DNA of 64,000 nt, taken from contig JAECRO010000005.1 of assembly GCA_016000195.1 (NCBI GenBank), positions 38,010 through 102,009 of the forward strand. The letters run 5' to 3'. The notes under the pieces were generated by a model, which had not been told where the DNA came from, made no database searches, and saw only the letters and a list, made by a program, of their open reading frames with translations. A program made the translations under genes and the position numbers. Of this stretch, positions 35,435-47,676 are shown piece after piece (the stretch's first letter is position 1; each line of letters begins with the position of its first letter). This DNA comes from Burkholderiales bacterium (GTDB taxonomy: Bacteria > Pseudomonadota > Gammaproteobacteria > Burkholderiales > Burkholderiaceae_C).

Positions 35435-35934
35435 GCATCCACCTCGGAAGTTTTTATATCAACGATGACTTGGCGCAATTTTTTTAAATCCTTAATTTCC
35501 TTATTCAAACGAGTCAACTCCTGACGGGCCACCGAAGCAATATCGTTTTCCGATGCACCAGCTACCAATTGAGTCAAAATTTCGACCGACTTTTGATTAT
35601 CTTTAACAGCTTTGCGTAACTGCGTAAAGTTGAACGATGACGGCACTGGCTCCTCCGTAATAGAATGCGATTTTTGTAGCGCGATCAATCCAATTTTGGC
35701 GTAAAAAACAATAGCTTTACGCTCTTCTTCAGCCCGCTTTTCTTTTGCTTGATGCTCGACACGCTCGCGTGCTTCTTGTTCACTTTCGGTGCTCGAATTA
35801 TCCGAGTCAGAAAAAACTTTGTTGCCAGTAACGCCTTCATAAGCCGCTCCTGCGACTGCAATTGGAGCAATAACTGGAAGAGCCACAACAAAAGCAACCT
35901 TTTCCCAAAATCCCATATCGCTAAAAAATCCCAT
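35431..35934 (-). CDS. Membrane-anchored coiled-coil protein of the GTPase operon
   Basis: 167 residues. The N terminus is a hydrophobic helix (WEKVAFVVALPVIAPIAVAG, about residues 10-30). A highly charged coiled coil follows (TESEQEARERVEHQAKEKRA), then a helical C-terminal domain rich in Lys and Glu. It has no motif I recognise. It lies between the small GTPase (9 base gap) and dynamin-like GTPase A (4 base overlap), suggesting a membrane adaptor for them. Confidence 0.78.
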   Translation of the reverse strand: MGFFSDMGFWEKVAFVVALPVIAPIAVAGAAYEGVTGNKVFSDSDNSSTESEQEARERVEHQAKEKRAEEERKAIVFYAKIGLIALQKSHSITEEPVPSSFNFTQLRKAVKDNQKSVEILTQLVAGASENDIASVARQELTRLNKEIKDLKKLRQVIVDIKTSEVDA

Positions 35935-35943
35935 ATATCCTCC

Positions 35944-36825
35944 TTAATATATTTTGTCGTACGCAGCAAATTTTGTGCGCAATGAATTGATCAATGTTTC
36001 TGAGTCTTTGGTAAAAGCCTGAGTTGATTGATCAAATTTTTTCTGAGCAATAATGCTTTGCTCCATGCGTTTGGCAATTTCTGTATCGACTGCATTGATT
36101 AATTCCTTGCAGCTATCATCGATACGCACTTGACGCAGTGTTTGGATATGGCTGTGCATACGCGCCAGGTTTTCAAAAATATACTGCTGCAGTACAGGAA
36201 TCCGGCTGTACTCGACAAGTTTTTGCTTGCCTTGTAATTTTCCGTTCTGGTAGCTCGTGAAAGAGACCTGGAATAAACGCGGTTCAATCCCAAGGCAGCT
36301 TTTGATTTGATGCTGCACCTTTTGAGCAATTGCATCGATGACTTCTTCATTCGAGTCAAGTCGCGTCAGTATGACTACAAGGCGCTCCTCAAGCCCGTGC
36401 CTAGCTCCCGGCTGGCCTGCAAGCTCTAAAAGAAATTTAACCTCCGCTTGATCTAGTTCACCAACTCCTGGGTCATGAACAAAAAGCAAAACGTCGGCAA
36501 TGCCCAAGGCATCCCAGGCTTCCTTGTCATCTTCTTCGGTAGCGTCCAGGCCAGGGGTGTCAACGAAAATGAAATCCTGATGCGACAGTGTTTGGTTTTG
36601 CACTGTCGTTCTCACGGCGCCAGTGGCAAACAGCTCTGTTTCAAGATGGTCGGTTAGTGCATTCAACAACGAACTCTTCCCCGCCTTGAGCAGACCACAT
36701 GTGGTTATTCGAAGCGGTTGCGCTGTTGCGGAAAGGGCACTGTCAAGAGCAGACGTTAACTGACCGCCATCATTCAAATATTGATTTAACTTTTTATAAG
36801 TTGATATTTTTAAATCTGAACTCAT
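35944..36825 (-). CDS. Small dynamin/MMR-HSR1-type GTPase
   Basis: 293 residues. The G domain has G1 CGLLKAGKSSLLNAL (about residues 43-57), a switch region AVRTTVQNQ, G3 VDTPGLDATE, and G4 TRLDS (TRxD type). A helical C-terminal extension with coiled-coil character follows; there is no long stalk or paddle. It is the first gene of the GTPase operon, with AAAGGAAATTT before the ATG. It probably works with the two larger GTPases. Confidence 0.87.
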   Translation of the reverse strand: MSSDLKISTYKKLNQYLNDGGQLTSALDSALSATAQPLRITTCGLLKAGKSSLLNALTDHLETELFATGAVRTTVQNQTLSHQDFIFVDTPGLDATEEDDKEAWDALGIADVLLFVHDPGVGELDQAEVKFLLELAGQPGARHGLEERLVVILTRLDSNEEVIDAIAQKVQHQIKSCLGIEPRLFQVSFTSYQNGKLQGKQKLVEYSRIPVLQQYIFENLARMHSHIQTLRQVRIDDSCKELINAVDTEIAKRMEQSIIAQKKFDQSTQAFTKDSETLINSLRTKFAAYDKIY

Positions 36826-36984
36826 AAATTTCCTTTTTTCATTGATTTCTTCTAGAGGGGCTTGGGCCTGATCTGTGGTGGCTTTACGCCACGGGTCAGG
36901 CGGGGGTGCAGGCAGAGATGCTTGCCTGGTGTTACTGGCCGTCTTGGCCGCGTGCAGTGGCCAGAACTTGGCAGGTAAGGGCAG

Positions 36985-37110
36985 TCAAGCTTGGGCTGCC
37001 TTGTGCAGCCGGCTGACGTAAATGCTCAGTGCAGCGGTGGAAAGAGCGCCTGCCGCAAAGGCGATGGCAAACGCAGCCAGGCTTTCAAGAGGTGAAGTGG
37101 TAGTGATCAT
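36985..37110 (-). CDS. 41-residue single-pass membrane peptide
   Basis: A short reading frame with ATG at 37110 and TGA at 36985-36987. It has a good ribosome-binding site (AAGGAC, about 7 bases upstream). The peptide begins MITTTSPLES, has one hydrophobic helix (LAAFAIAFAAGALSTAALSI) and ends in a basic tail (YVSRLHKAAQA). It sits between the WYL regulator and the GTPase operon on the same strand. Small size limits confidence. Bases 36826-36984 upstream of the GTPase operon hold no other frame I can support. Confidence 0.6.
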   Translation of the reverse strand: MITTTSPLESLAAFAIAFAAGALSTAALSIYVSRLHKAAQA

Positions 37111-37161
37111 GGTTTCGTCCTTATTTGGAGTTGGTGATGGAAAAAATGGGTGTGCAGTGCG

Positions 37162-38067
37162 TCATGCTTGCCCAAGGTAACCCCGCAACTGGCTTTCCAG
37201 TTCTGCCTGCATGCCTTCCGGGCTGATGACGTGGATGCTGGGCAGCCAGTAGCGCACGATGGGCAAAATCTGGTTCGGGTGGGCGATGGTGCCGGAGATG
37301 ATCAGGCCGCCGTCCTCCAGTTTTTTCTCAATCTTCTGGCCGCCTATGAGCTTGCGGCGCAAAAAGTAGTCGGCTGCGTGCCGCGCCACCTTGAGCACCA
37401 CTTCGGTTTTTTTCAGGTTCATCCAGATGCTGTCTTCCTCGTTGACGTTCTTGACGATGGCCGGGTCGGGCGTGAAAGTTTCCGGCCATACCAGCAGCCG
37501 GTCGATCTTGCTGAACGCATAGGACTTGAGCTGGCCTGCATCCGTGGCGGCCAGGTACCAGATGCCGTCCTGGTTCACCAGCTTGTAGGGCCGCACGGAT
37601 TCAACCAGCTTGGAGCCGGCGGGTTTGAGGTATTCGTAACTGACGGCGTGGCATTCCTCGATGGCATGCTTCAGCTGGTTGAACAACTGCTCTTTACCGC
37701 GCAGGTCTTCGTAGTTATGGCCCCGGATCAACAGCGCACTCTGCAGACGGTTTTCCAGAATGGACTTTAAAAAATCTGTCGAGAGCATGGGGTGCAGACC
37801 TTGCAGCCCAGCCAGGCTGGCGAAACGCTGCACGTCCTTGAAGTTGAGCGTGCCCAGGCGCATTCGGTTGATCGAGTAAACGCCTTCTTTCTTTTCCAGC
37901 TCCAGGAAGGCAAAGCGCTCGTTCAAATCACGCTGAATGGTGCGCAGGTTGACGCCAAACTCTTCAGCCAGCGCGTGCGGGTCGAGTTTTTCGCCTTCAT
38001 TGAGGCGACGCAGGATCTCGGTCAGCCGGTAGGCAATGGTTTCCTGGAGTTTTGGTTTGCTGGGCAT
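37162..38067 (-). CDS. HTH-WYL domain transcriptional regulator
   Basis: 301 residues from the ATG at 38067; the frame stays open far upstream as an antisense shadow of metH, but similarity starts at MPSKPKLQET. Residues about 10-60 are a winged helix-turn-helix (LTEILRRLNEGEKLDPHALA, GVNLRTIQRDL). Residues about 130-220 are a WYL domain (SYEYLKPAGSKLVES, VRPYKLVNQDGIWYLAATD) and a WCX-like C terminus follows. WYL regulators sense nucleic-acid-related ligands and control accessory and anti-phage islands such as BREX and CBASS; here the gene heads the strand carrying the GTPase operon. Confidence 0.92.
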   Translation of the reverse strand: MPSKPKLQETIAYRLTEILRRLNEGEKLDPHALAEEFGVNLRTIQRDLNERFAFLELEKKEGVYSINRMRLGTLNFKDVQRFASLAGLQGLHPMLSTDFLKSILENRLQSALLIRGHNYEDLRGKEQLFNQLKHAIEECHAVSYEYLKPAGSKLVESVRPYKLVNQDGIWYLAATDAGQLKSYAFSKIDRLLVWPETFTPDPAIVKNVNEEDSIWMNLKKTEVVLKVARHAADYFLRRKLIGGQKIEKKLEDGGLIISGTIAHPNQILPIVRYWLPSIHVISPEGMQAELESQLRGYLGQA

Positions 38068-38128
38068 GTCGGAAGGCTTCGATGTTGGGGTGCCACAAAA
38101 AAGCTTTGCGGCATGTAACCCATCGTAA

Positions 38129-38166
38129 GCGTCGCCTCTGACAAACCACGTCGTTTTTGGCGACGC
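38129..38166. promoter_or_regulatory. Inverted repeat upstream of the WYL gene
   Basis: GCGTCGCC (38129-38136) and GGCGACGC (38159-38166) are perfect inverse copies 22 bases apart, in the region between the WYL gene and metH. It is a candidate operator for the regulator or for metH. Confidence 0.4.
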
Positions 38167-38229
38167 CTCAAACTTTTTCCAAAAAGCCGGGCCAAGCGTG
38201 CAATGGCGCGGCTTTCTACAATAGCGCCC

Positions 38230-39279
<1,050 letters not shown>

Positions 39280-39337
39280 ATAAGGAAAATAAGGAAAAGC
39301 CGCAAGCGCTTTCAGCGCCTTGCCGGCAGGCGCGGCA

Positions 39338-39922
39338 TCACAGGCGGGTCCGGGAGGCGATTTCCTGCTCCATCGCCTGCGTCAGCTGGACATACATCTT
39401 GAGCTTGTCGGTAATCTCGCGCAGGCGCACGCCGATTTGCAGGGACAGGGCCAGGATCAGCTTGGCGGCCACGGGCGCATTTTCCTGCATCAGCCGGTTC
39501 AAGGCCTCGCGCGTCAGGATGGCGCAGCGCAGCGGGGTGGCGGCAATGCAGGTGGCGTAGCGCGGCTGGGCGTCCAGCAGGCCCAGCTCGCCAATCAGGC
39601 TGCCCGGCCCCAGCACGGTGATGGTGATGGGCTCGACGCGGCTCACCACCAGCGTTTCCACGGTCACTTCGCCGTCGAGCAGCAGCAGCATGAAGCCGGT
39701 GTCGCGCGCATCGCCTTCACGAATAAAGATCGTTCCCTTGGCCACCAGTTGCGGCTGCATGTAACGCACGATGACGCGGGCTTCCTCAAGCGTCAGCTGC
39801 ATCAGGGCGGTCGGGGCCATCAGCAGCTCGGCCGCGAGGTCAGCCGACCCGGAGCCTTCCGTCGTGTCCTGCGGCCCACCGTCAGTGTGTAAGAAAGTTT
39901 TCTTGAAAATGTTTTTTAACAT
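39338..39922 (-). CDS. Cyclic-nucleotide-binding-domain protein
   Basis: 194 residues from the ATG at 39922. The cNMP-binding barrel lies at about residues 35-150: TIFIREGDARDTGFMLLLLD (barrel start), GPGSLIGELGLLDAQPR (phosphate cassette region), then ATCIAATPLRCAIL. The C terminus is a helix without helix-turn-helix, so it is not a Crp-type regulator. It lies antisense between the two metH genes. It resembles the protein between pilT and pilU in architecture. Role unknown. Confidence 0.85.
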   Translation of the reverse strand: MLKNIFKKTFLHTDGGPQDTTEGSGSADLAAELLMAPTALMQLTLEEARVIVRYMQPQLVAKGTIFIREGDARDTGFMLLLLDGEVTVETLVVSRVEPITITVLGPGSLIGELGLLDAQPRYATCIAATPLRCAILTREALNRLMQENAPVAAKLILALSLQIGVRLREITDKLKMYVQLTQAMEQEIASRTRL

Positions 39923-39990
39923 GGGGGGCGCTGGGTAATTTGATGGCTGACGGCTTGCTGCCGGCATTCGATGCTTAAAATCGAGCTTAA

Positions 39991-40076
39991 CTCAAGGAGC
40001 GTTGCAGCGAAACGGTGGTTTCGTCAGGCTTGGGTAAACAGGGCCGCCCCCTCCCTTTTTAGCAACGACGCTCACC
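39991..40076 (+). promoter_or_regulatory. S-adenosylhomocysteine (SAH) riboswitch
   Basis: The leader reads CTCAAGGAGCGTTGCAGCG, then a hairpin GCGAAAC/GTTTCGT, then CAGGCTTGGG, and ends GCAACGACGCTCACC. GAGCGT (39997-40002) and GTTGC pair with GCAAC (40062-40066) and ACGCTC (40068-40073) to form P1. CAGGCTTGGG can pair with CTCAAG to make the pseudoknot. This is the SAH riboswitch arrangement known upstream of ahcY and metH in Burkholderiales, where SAH turns expression on. It ends 18 bases before the start of the metH C-terminal half. Confidence 0.85.
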
Positions 40077-40094
40077 TTTATTCCAAGGTGAGCC

Positions 40095-42926
<2,832 letters not shown>

Positions 42927-43051
42927 AACCCGCCTGCCGGTGCGGCTGAAGTGGCGCGGGGGCGCCCGTCTCAGGCGGCGCGGCGCTTGCCGTTCGGCGT
43001 CGAACCAGCCGTGACCAGATGCGTGACCGTGCCCTGTTCGGCCAGCGCGGC

Positions 43052-46000
43052 TCAGGTTTCCTCGCGCAAAGCCAGCTCCCTGCCAAATACTTCAACCACT
43101 TTTTCCACGCCGGGCATCACCATCATCTTCAGGTGGGAGCCATCGATGGGCGTCACGCGGATGTCGCCGTGAATGTGCTTCTCCCAGCCCAGACAGTTTC
43201 CGGCGGCCAGGTACTGTGTTCTGGCCTGCGTTGCCCGGAAAAGAAGCAGCGATCCGTGGTAGGGCTGCGCCTGGTAGCGGTCCTGCGCCTGGAGGTAGTT
43301 GCGGAACAGGTAGAAGTCGGCCACTTCTTGCATGTCGGGTCCGGCGACGGTGGCATTCTCCTGCGCCTTCGCCTGCGTGATGCTGGCCGCTACCGCGCGG
43401 TCTCTTTTGTTTTGCTCCGAGCGTTCCATTGCAAACTTCAGCGACCAGTGCCGCAACAGCCACAAGCGCTTGAGCAGCGGAATCCTGCGTTTTTCGGCCT
43501 CCGGGGACAGCGTGTCTATCATCCCGAGCCGCGCGATTTTCGCGCCCGCCCGGGTCAGTTGCTGCGCCATTTCAAAGGCGATCACGCCGCCGCCGGAAAA
43601 GCCGGCGAGCTGATAGGGGCCGTGCGGGTCCACCGAGCGCACGGCCTCGACATATTGCGCCGCCATGGCCTCAATCGTCGTATGAAAAGGCAGCTTGCCA
43701 TCAACCCCCTGCGCCTGCAGGCCGTAGAAGGGCTGGTCCGGCCCCAGCCGGTCGGAAATAATCTTGTAGTTGAGCACGTTGCCGCCGGCCCCGTGAATGA
43801 AAAACAGCGGACGGCGGCCCGGGCGCCCCCGGCAGATTCTCACCAGCGGAGAAAATGCGCGCGCGGCGGGCCGGGTGAACGGCAAGGCGTCTGCTGCCGA
43901 TGCGCTGGCGTCCGGCCTGAGGTTGTTTTTGACGGTGGCGGCAAGGGTGGCAAGCGTTGGTGCTTCAAACAAGGTGGCCAGTGGCAGCTCAACGGCGAAT
44001 TGCTTTCGGATTTGCGCGAACAGCCGGACGGCCGTGAGCGAATGGCCGCCGAGCGCGAAAAAGTCGTCCTCCGAGCTGATTTCCTCGACCCCCAGAAGCT
44101 CGCGCCACAGCTGGGCGATGGCGGACTCGACCGGGCACGGGGCGCTCTGGCCGGGGCTGTGGCGCACACTGATGGCGGCAGGTGGCGGCGCCTCGGGCGC
44201 GGCATCGGCCACCGCCTTGTCCACTGGCGCATCGTCTGGCCCGGCCCCGCCGAGGATGCCTGGCGCAGTCTGCTCCAAATGCGCGGCCAGTTCCCGAACG
44301 GTCGGGAAACGCGCCATGTCGGCAAGGCCGACCCGGCACCCATGCGCCGCATGCAGCCGGTGCTGCACCTGCACCGCCCGGAAAAAGCTCCCGCCCAGAT
44401 CGAAGAAGTTGTCGGTGGCCGCCACGGTGGGCTGGCCCAGCACCTGCTCCCACACGGCGGCGATGGCCTTTTCGGGCGGGCTTTGCGGCAGCCCGGCGCC
44501 AGCATCCGCGGTATCCAGCCGGGGCGGCAGCAACGCGCGCCGGTCCACCTTGCCATTGGGCGTCAGCGGAAACTCGCGCAACATCACGATGGCCCTCGGC
44601 AGCATGATGTCAGGCAGTGTTTCGGCCATGCTGCACCGGATGCTCCCGGTGTCGAGCACGCCTTCGCCCTGCGGCGTGATATAGGCGGCCAGGCTCCAGT
44701 CGCCCGCTGCGTCCTCCCGGGCAATGACCACGGCGTCCTTGACGCCCGGCTGGCGCAGCAGCACGCTTTCAATTTCGCCCAGCTCGATCCGGTGGCCGCG
44801 AATCTTCACCTGATGGTCGATGCGGCCCAGGAACTCCAGCGCGCCGCCGGGGTGGCGGCGCACCAGGTCGCCGGTACGGTAAAAGCGCGCGCCCGGCTCG
44901 GCAGGATCGGCAATGAAACGCTCCGCGCTCAGTTCCGGGCGCTGCCAGTAGCCGCCAGACACGCCGGCGCCGCCTATGAGCAGTTCGCCGGCGACCAGCG
45001 CCGGGCATTCGGCGCCTGCCGGCGTGCGGATGGACAGCCGCGTGTTGGCAATCGGCTGCCCCAGCGGAACGAAGTCGCCGATGTCCGCCAGCGCGCAGGC
45101 GGTTGACCAGACCGTGGTTTCGGTCGGCCCGTACATGTTGAAAAAAGACCCGGGAACCAGGGCCCGAAGTTCCCTCGCCAGCTTCAGGGACAGCGCTTCG
45201 CCGCCCACCAGGAGCGCCGACAGGCGGGACAAGGCCTGGCGGCCCAGCGTGTCCGCCACCAGCATCGACGCCATCGAAGGGGTGCATTGCAGGTGCGTCA
45301 CCTGCTCGTCCAGGATGGTTTGCGCGACCGGGCGATAAGGCAGGGCATTGGAATGCAGGACGATGGTGAAGCCGCGCGTCAGGGTCCAGCAGAGTTCGAG
45401 CACCGAGATGTCAAAGCACAGACTGGTCACGGCAATCCACCGGCCGGGCGGGTCGTGGGGAATGCGCGCGTCCAGGCCGGCAAAAAAGTTGAGCACGTTG
45501 GGGTGCGTGACGACCACGCCCTTGGGGCGGCCGGTCGAGCCGGAGGTATAGATCAGGTAGGCAATGCGCGGCGCTCCGGCTGGCGCGCCACTGGCCGCCA
45601 GGACGGGTGACGGGAAGGAAGGCTGCCCGGGCGCGTCAATCAAAAACACTTTTTCGGCGGGTATGGCCAGCTTGGCCGTGACCGCGCCACACGTCAGGAC
45701 CAGCGCCGCGCCGGAATCCTCGATCATGTACAAAAGCCGGTCGTGCGGATAGTCGGGGTCCAGCGGCAGGTAGCCCGCGCCAGCTTTCAGGATGGCCAGC
45801 ACGCCGGCCACCAGATCGGGGCCGCGCTCAAGGCACAGGCCGACAATGTCGCCCGCCCTGACGCCACGCGCCGCGAGGCGGCCAGCCAGTGCCGTGGCCC
45901 GGTCATCGAGTTCGCGGTACGACAGCATTTGCCCCCGAAAAGAGAGGGCTGCGTGATGCGGCGTTCGGGCGGCTTGCGCGGCTATCGCCTCATGCACGCC

Positions 46001-47659
46001 CAGGGTGGCGTCGCAGGGCGTTGCCGTCGCGTTCATCGCCGCCAGCATGCCGGCTTCAGCCTCGGGCAACAGGGGAATCGCCGCCACGCGCGCCGCGCCC
46101 GGAAAGGCCTTCAGGTAAGCGGCCAGGTGGCCGGCCATCCGCTGAAGGGTTTCGCTTGAAAAAACGGCGGCATCGGCGACAAGCGACAGGCCTCCGGCAT
46201 TGGCCATCAGCGCGAGATCGGCCTTGGCCGGGGCCGCCGCGCCGCTCAGGCCAAGGCCAAGGCCGACCTTGCCCCAGTGCTCGCCAGCGCCTGAGCGGCC
46301 CAGCCGCGAGGGCAGATCGCGCGGGCAGGGACCGGCCTGGTGCATCCTGGCGACTTCGCCGGCTGCGCGCTCTGCGGCTTGCTGCGCCGAGCCCTCGGGC
46401 ATCGTTTCAAGCGTCAGGGGAACCCACGGCGACAGCCAGCCCGCCAGTCCGCTGGCGCTGGCATCGAGCACGCGGTCGGAATACAGCATGGAAATCCGTT
46501 GCTGTCCGGTCAGGGCCGTCAGCCAGGCAAAGAAGGCCGCGACAGTCGTGGCGCGGTCGGGCGCGGGTGCCTGAAGAAGCCCTACGCGAAGCAGCTGCCG
46601 CGCGCCTGGCTGCGATGCGCCCGGCTTTTGCGGGTAGGGAATTTCAACCGGCGCCAGCGTGGCAAAGGCCTGGCGCCAGAATCGCTCGCCCTGGCCGATT
46701 TCCGGGGTACGGCTAGCGAGCTGCTCGCGCAGCCGGGCCGCCAGCGTGGGCAGCACCATGCCTGCGGCAAGGGCGGGGCCGGGCGCGGCACCCCAGGCAT
46801 CGGCCAATCCGCCGAGCACGATGTCGCCCTCGGCGGTGGCGATGCGCACGCCCTCGCCATTCACCTGCAGCACCGTGCCGGGCGCGGCGCCGGAGGCATG
46901 CGCCGGGATGCGCGCCGAGCGGACCAGCAGCGTGCGGTCGCCCAGGTAGATTTTGGCGCGTGCCACCGGACTGGCGTAGGGGCCGAAGTCGAGCGCGCCG
47001 ACGAGGCGCGCGAGTTCGGCGGCGGGGCGCGAAAAGTCAAGGGTGCCGAGTGCCGGCGGACGCGGCGGGCCGTCAGGGCCGCGACCTGCCGCCGTCGCCC
47101 CGGACAAAGGCCGTGCGGCGCCTTGCGCGATCGCCGGCATTTCTCCTCCGATCTCCCCGATGATCGATTTAAAGCTCTCAAGGCCCGCTTCGTAGCACCG
47201 GGCCCGCAGGCTCAATGCCGTCTCGCCTGCCGCAATGTCAAAGGCCACCTGCCGCACGGCGCGGCTTTCATTCTCCGGCGCCATGTCGCGCCAGCTGACG
47301 CCGTGCCTTGTTTCCTGCGTCATGAGCGCCCAGGCCGGCGCGTGCCCGCCGGCATGGCGGGGAAGCAGCGAATCGTGAAAATCGAGGGCCAGCTTTTGCG
47401 CGCGGGAAACCAGCTCGACTGGCAACGCACGAGCGCTGGCCATGCTGAAGAGGCAGTCGAACGCAACATCCGGCAGGCTGAGCCACGCAGCCGCGTCAGC
47501 CAAAACGGCGATGCCCCGGGCTTGCGCCCAGCGGACGGTGCCCGGCCTGGCGGTAATGACGGCCCGGATGCCGTGCCCGGCATTCAGATAGGCTTCAGCG
47601 CAATGAATCAGAAGGCTTTCATCGCCTGAAAAAACGGCACTTGTCGAGTTACTGTTCAT
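43052..47659 (-). CDS. One-module NRPS: formyltransferase-like, C-like, A (Gly-type), T, T, TE
   Basis: 1535 residues, ATG at 47659. Residues 1-165 resemble a formyltransferase N-domain (FHDSLLPRHAGGHAPAWAL) but Asn of the usual N-x-H is Asp and the catalytic Asp is not clear. Residues about 190-520 look like a condensation domain remnant (DLALMANAGGLSLVADAAVF) without HHxxxDG. Adenylation follows (about 545-1045): YTSGSTGRPKG, MYGPTETTVW, YRTGDLV, NGKVDRRAL. By eye the specificity code is D-I-L-Q-L-G-M-V-W-K, very near the known glycine code DILQLGLIWK. Two carriers follow: the first reads LGGSFF, the second canonical LGGHSL (about 1206). The thioesterase has GFSGGG (about 1354). The product is probably a small glycine-derived compound. 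Confidence 0.9.
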   Translation of the reverse strand: MNSNSTSAVFSGDESLLIHCAEAYLNAGHGIRAVITARPGTVRWAQARGIAVLADAAAWLSLPDVAFDCLFSMASARALPVELVSRAQKLALDFHDSLLPRHAGGHAPAWALMTQETRHGVSWRDMAPENESRAVRQVAFDIAAGETALSLRARCYEAGLESFKSIIGEIGGEMPAIAQGAARPLSGATAAGRGPDGPPRPPALGTLDFSRPAAELARLVGALDFGPYASPVARAKIYLGDRTLLVRSARIPAHASGAAPGTVLQVNGEGVRIATAEGDIVLGGLADAWGAAPGPALAAGMVLPTLAARLREQLASRTPEIGQGERFWRQAFATLAPVEIPYPQKPGASQPGARQLLRVGLLQAPAPDRATTVAAFFAWLTALTGQQRISMLYSDRVLDASASGLAGWLSPWVPLTLETMPEGSAQQAAERAAGEVARMHQAGPCPRDLPSRLGRSGAGEHWGKVGLGLGLSGAAAPAKADLALMANAGGLSLVADAAVFSSETLQRMAGHLAAYLKAFPGAARVAAIPLLPEAEAGMLAAMNATATPCDATLGVHEAIAAQAARTPHHAALSFRGQMLSYRELDDRATALAGRLAARGVRAGDIVGLCLERGPDLVAGVLAILKAGAGYLPLDPDYPHDRLLYMIEDSGAALVLTCGAVTAKLAIPAEKVFLIDAPGQPSFPSPVLAASGAPAGAPRIAYLIYTSGSTGRPKGVVVTHPNVLNFFAGLDARIPHDPPGRWIAVTSLCFDISVLELCWTLTRGFTIVLHSNALPYRPVAQTILDEQVTHLQCTPSMASMLVADTLGRQALSRLSALLVGGEALSLKLARELRALVPGSFFNMYGPTETTVWSTACALADIGDFVPLGQPIANTRLSIRTPAGAECPALVAGELLIGGAGVSGGYWQRPELSAERFIADPAEPGARFYRTGDLVRRHPGGALEFLGRIDHQVKIRGHRIELGEIESVLLRQPGVKDAVVIAREDAAGDWSLAAYITPQGEGVLDTGSIRCSMAETLPDIMLPRAIVMLREFPLTPNGKVDRRALLPPRLDTADAGAGLPQSPPEKAIAAVWEQVLGQPTVAATDNFFDLGGSFFRAVQVQHRLHAAHGCRVGLADMARFPTVRELAAHLEQTAPGILGGAGPDDAPVDKAVADAAPEAPPPAAISVRHSPGQSAPCPVESAIAQLWRELLGVEEISSEDDFFALGGHSLTAVRLFAQIRKQFAVELPLATLFEAPTLATLAATVKNNLRPDASASAADALPFTRPAARAFSPLVRICRGRPGRRPLFFIHGAGGNVLNYKIISDRLGPDQPFYGLQAQGVDGKLPFHTTIEAMAAQYVEAVRSVDPHGPYQLAGFSGGGVIAFEMAQQLTRAGAKIARLGMIDTLSPEAEKRRIPLLKRLWLLRHWSLKFAMERSEQNKRDRAVAASITQAKAQENATVAGPDMQEVADFYLFRNYLQAQDRYQAQPYHGSLLLFRATQARTQYLAAGNCLGWEKHIHGDIRVTPIDGSHLKMMVMPGVEKVVEVFGRELALREET

Positions 47660-47676
47660 GGGGTTCCTTCATGTGC

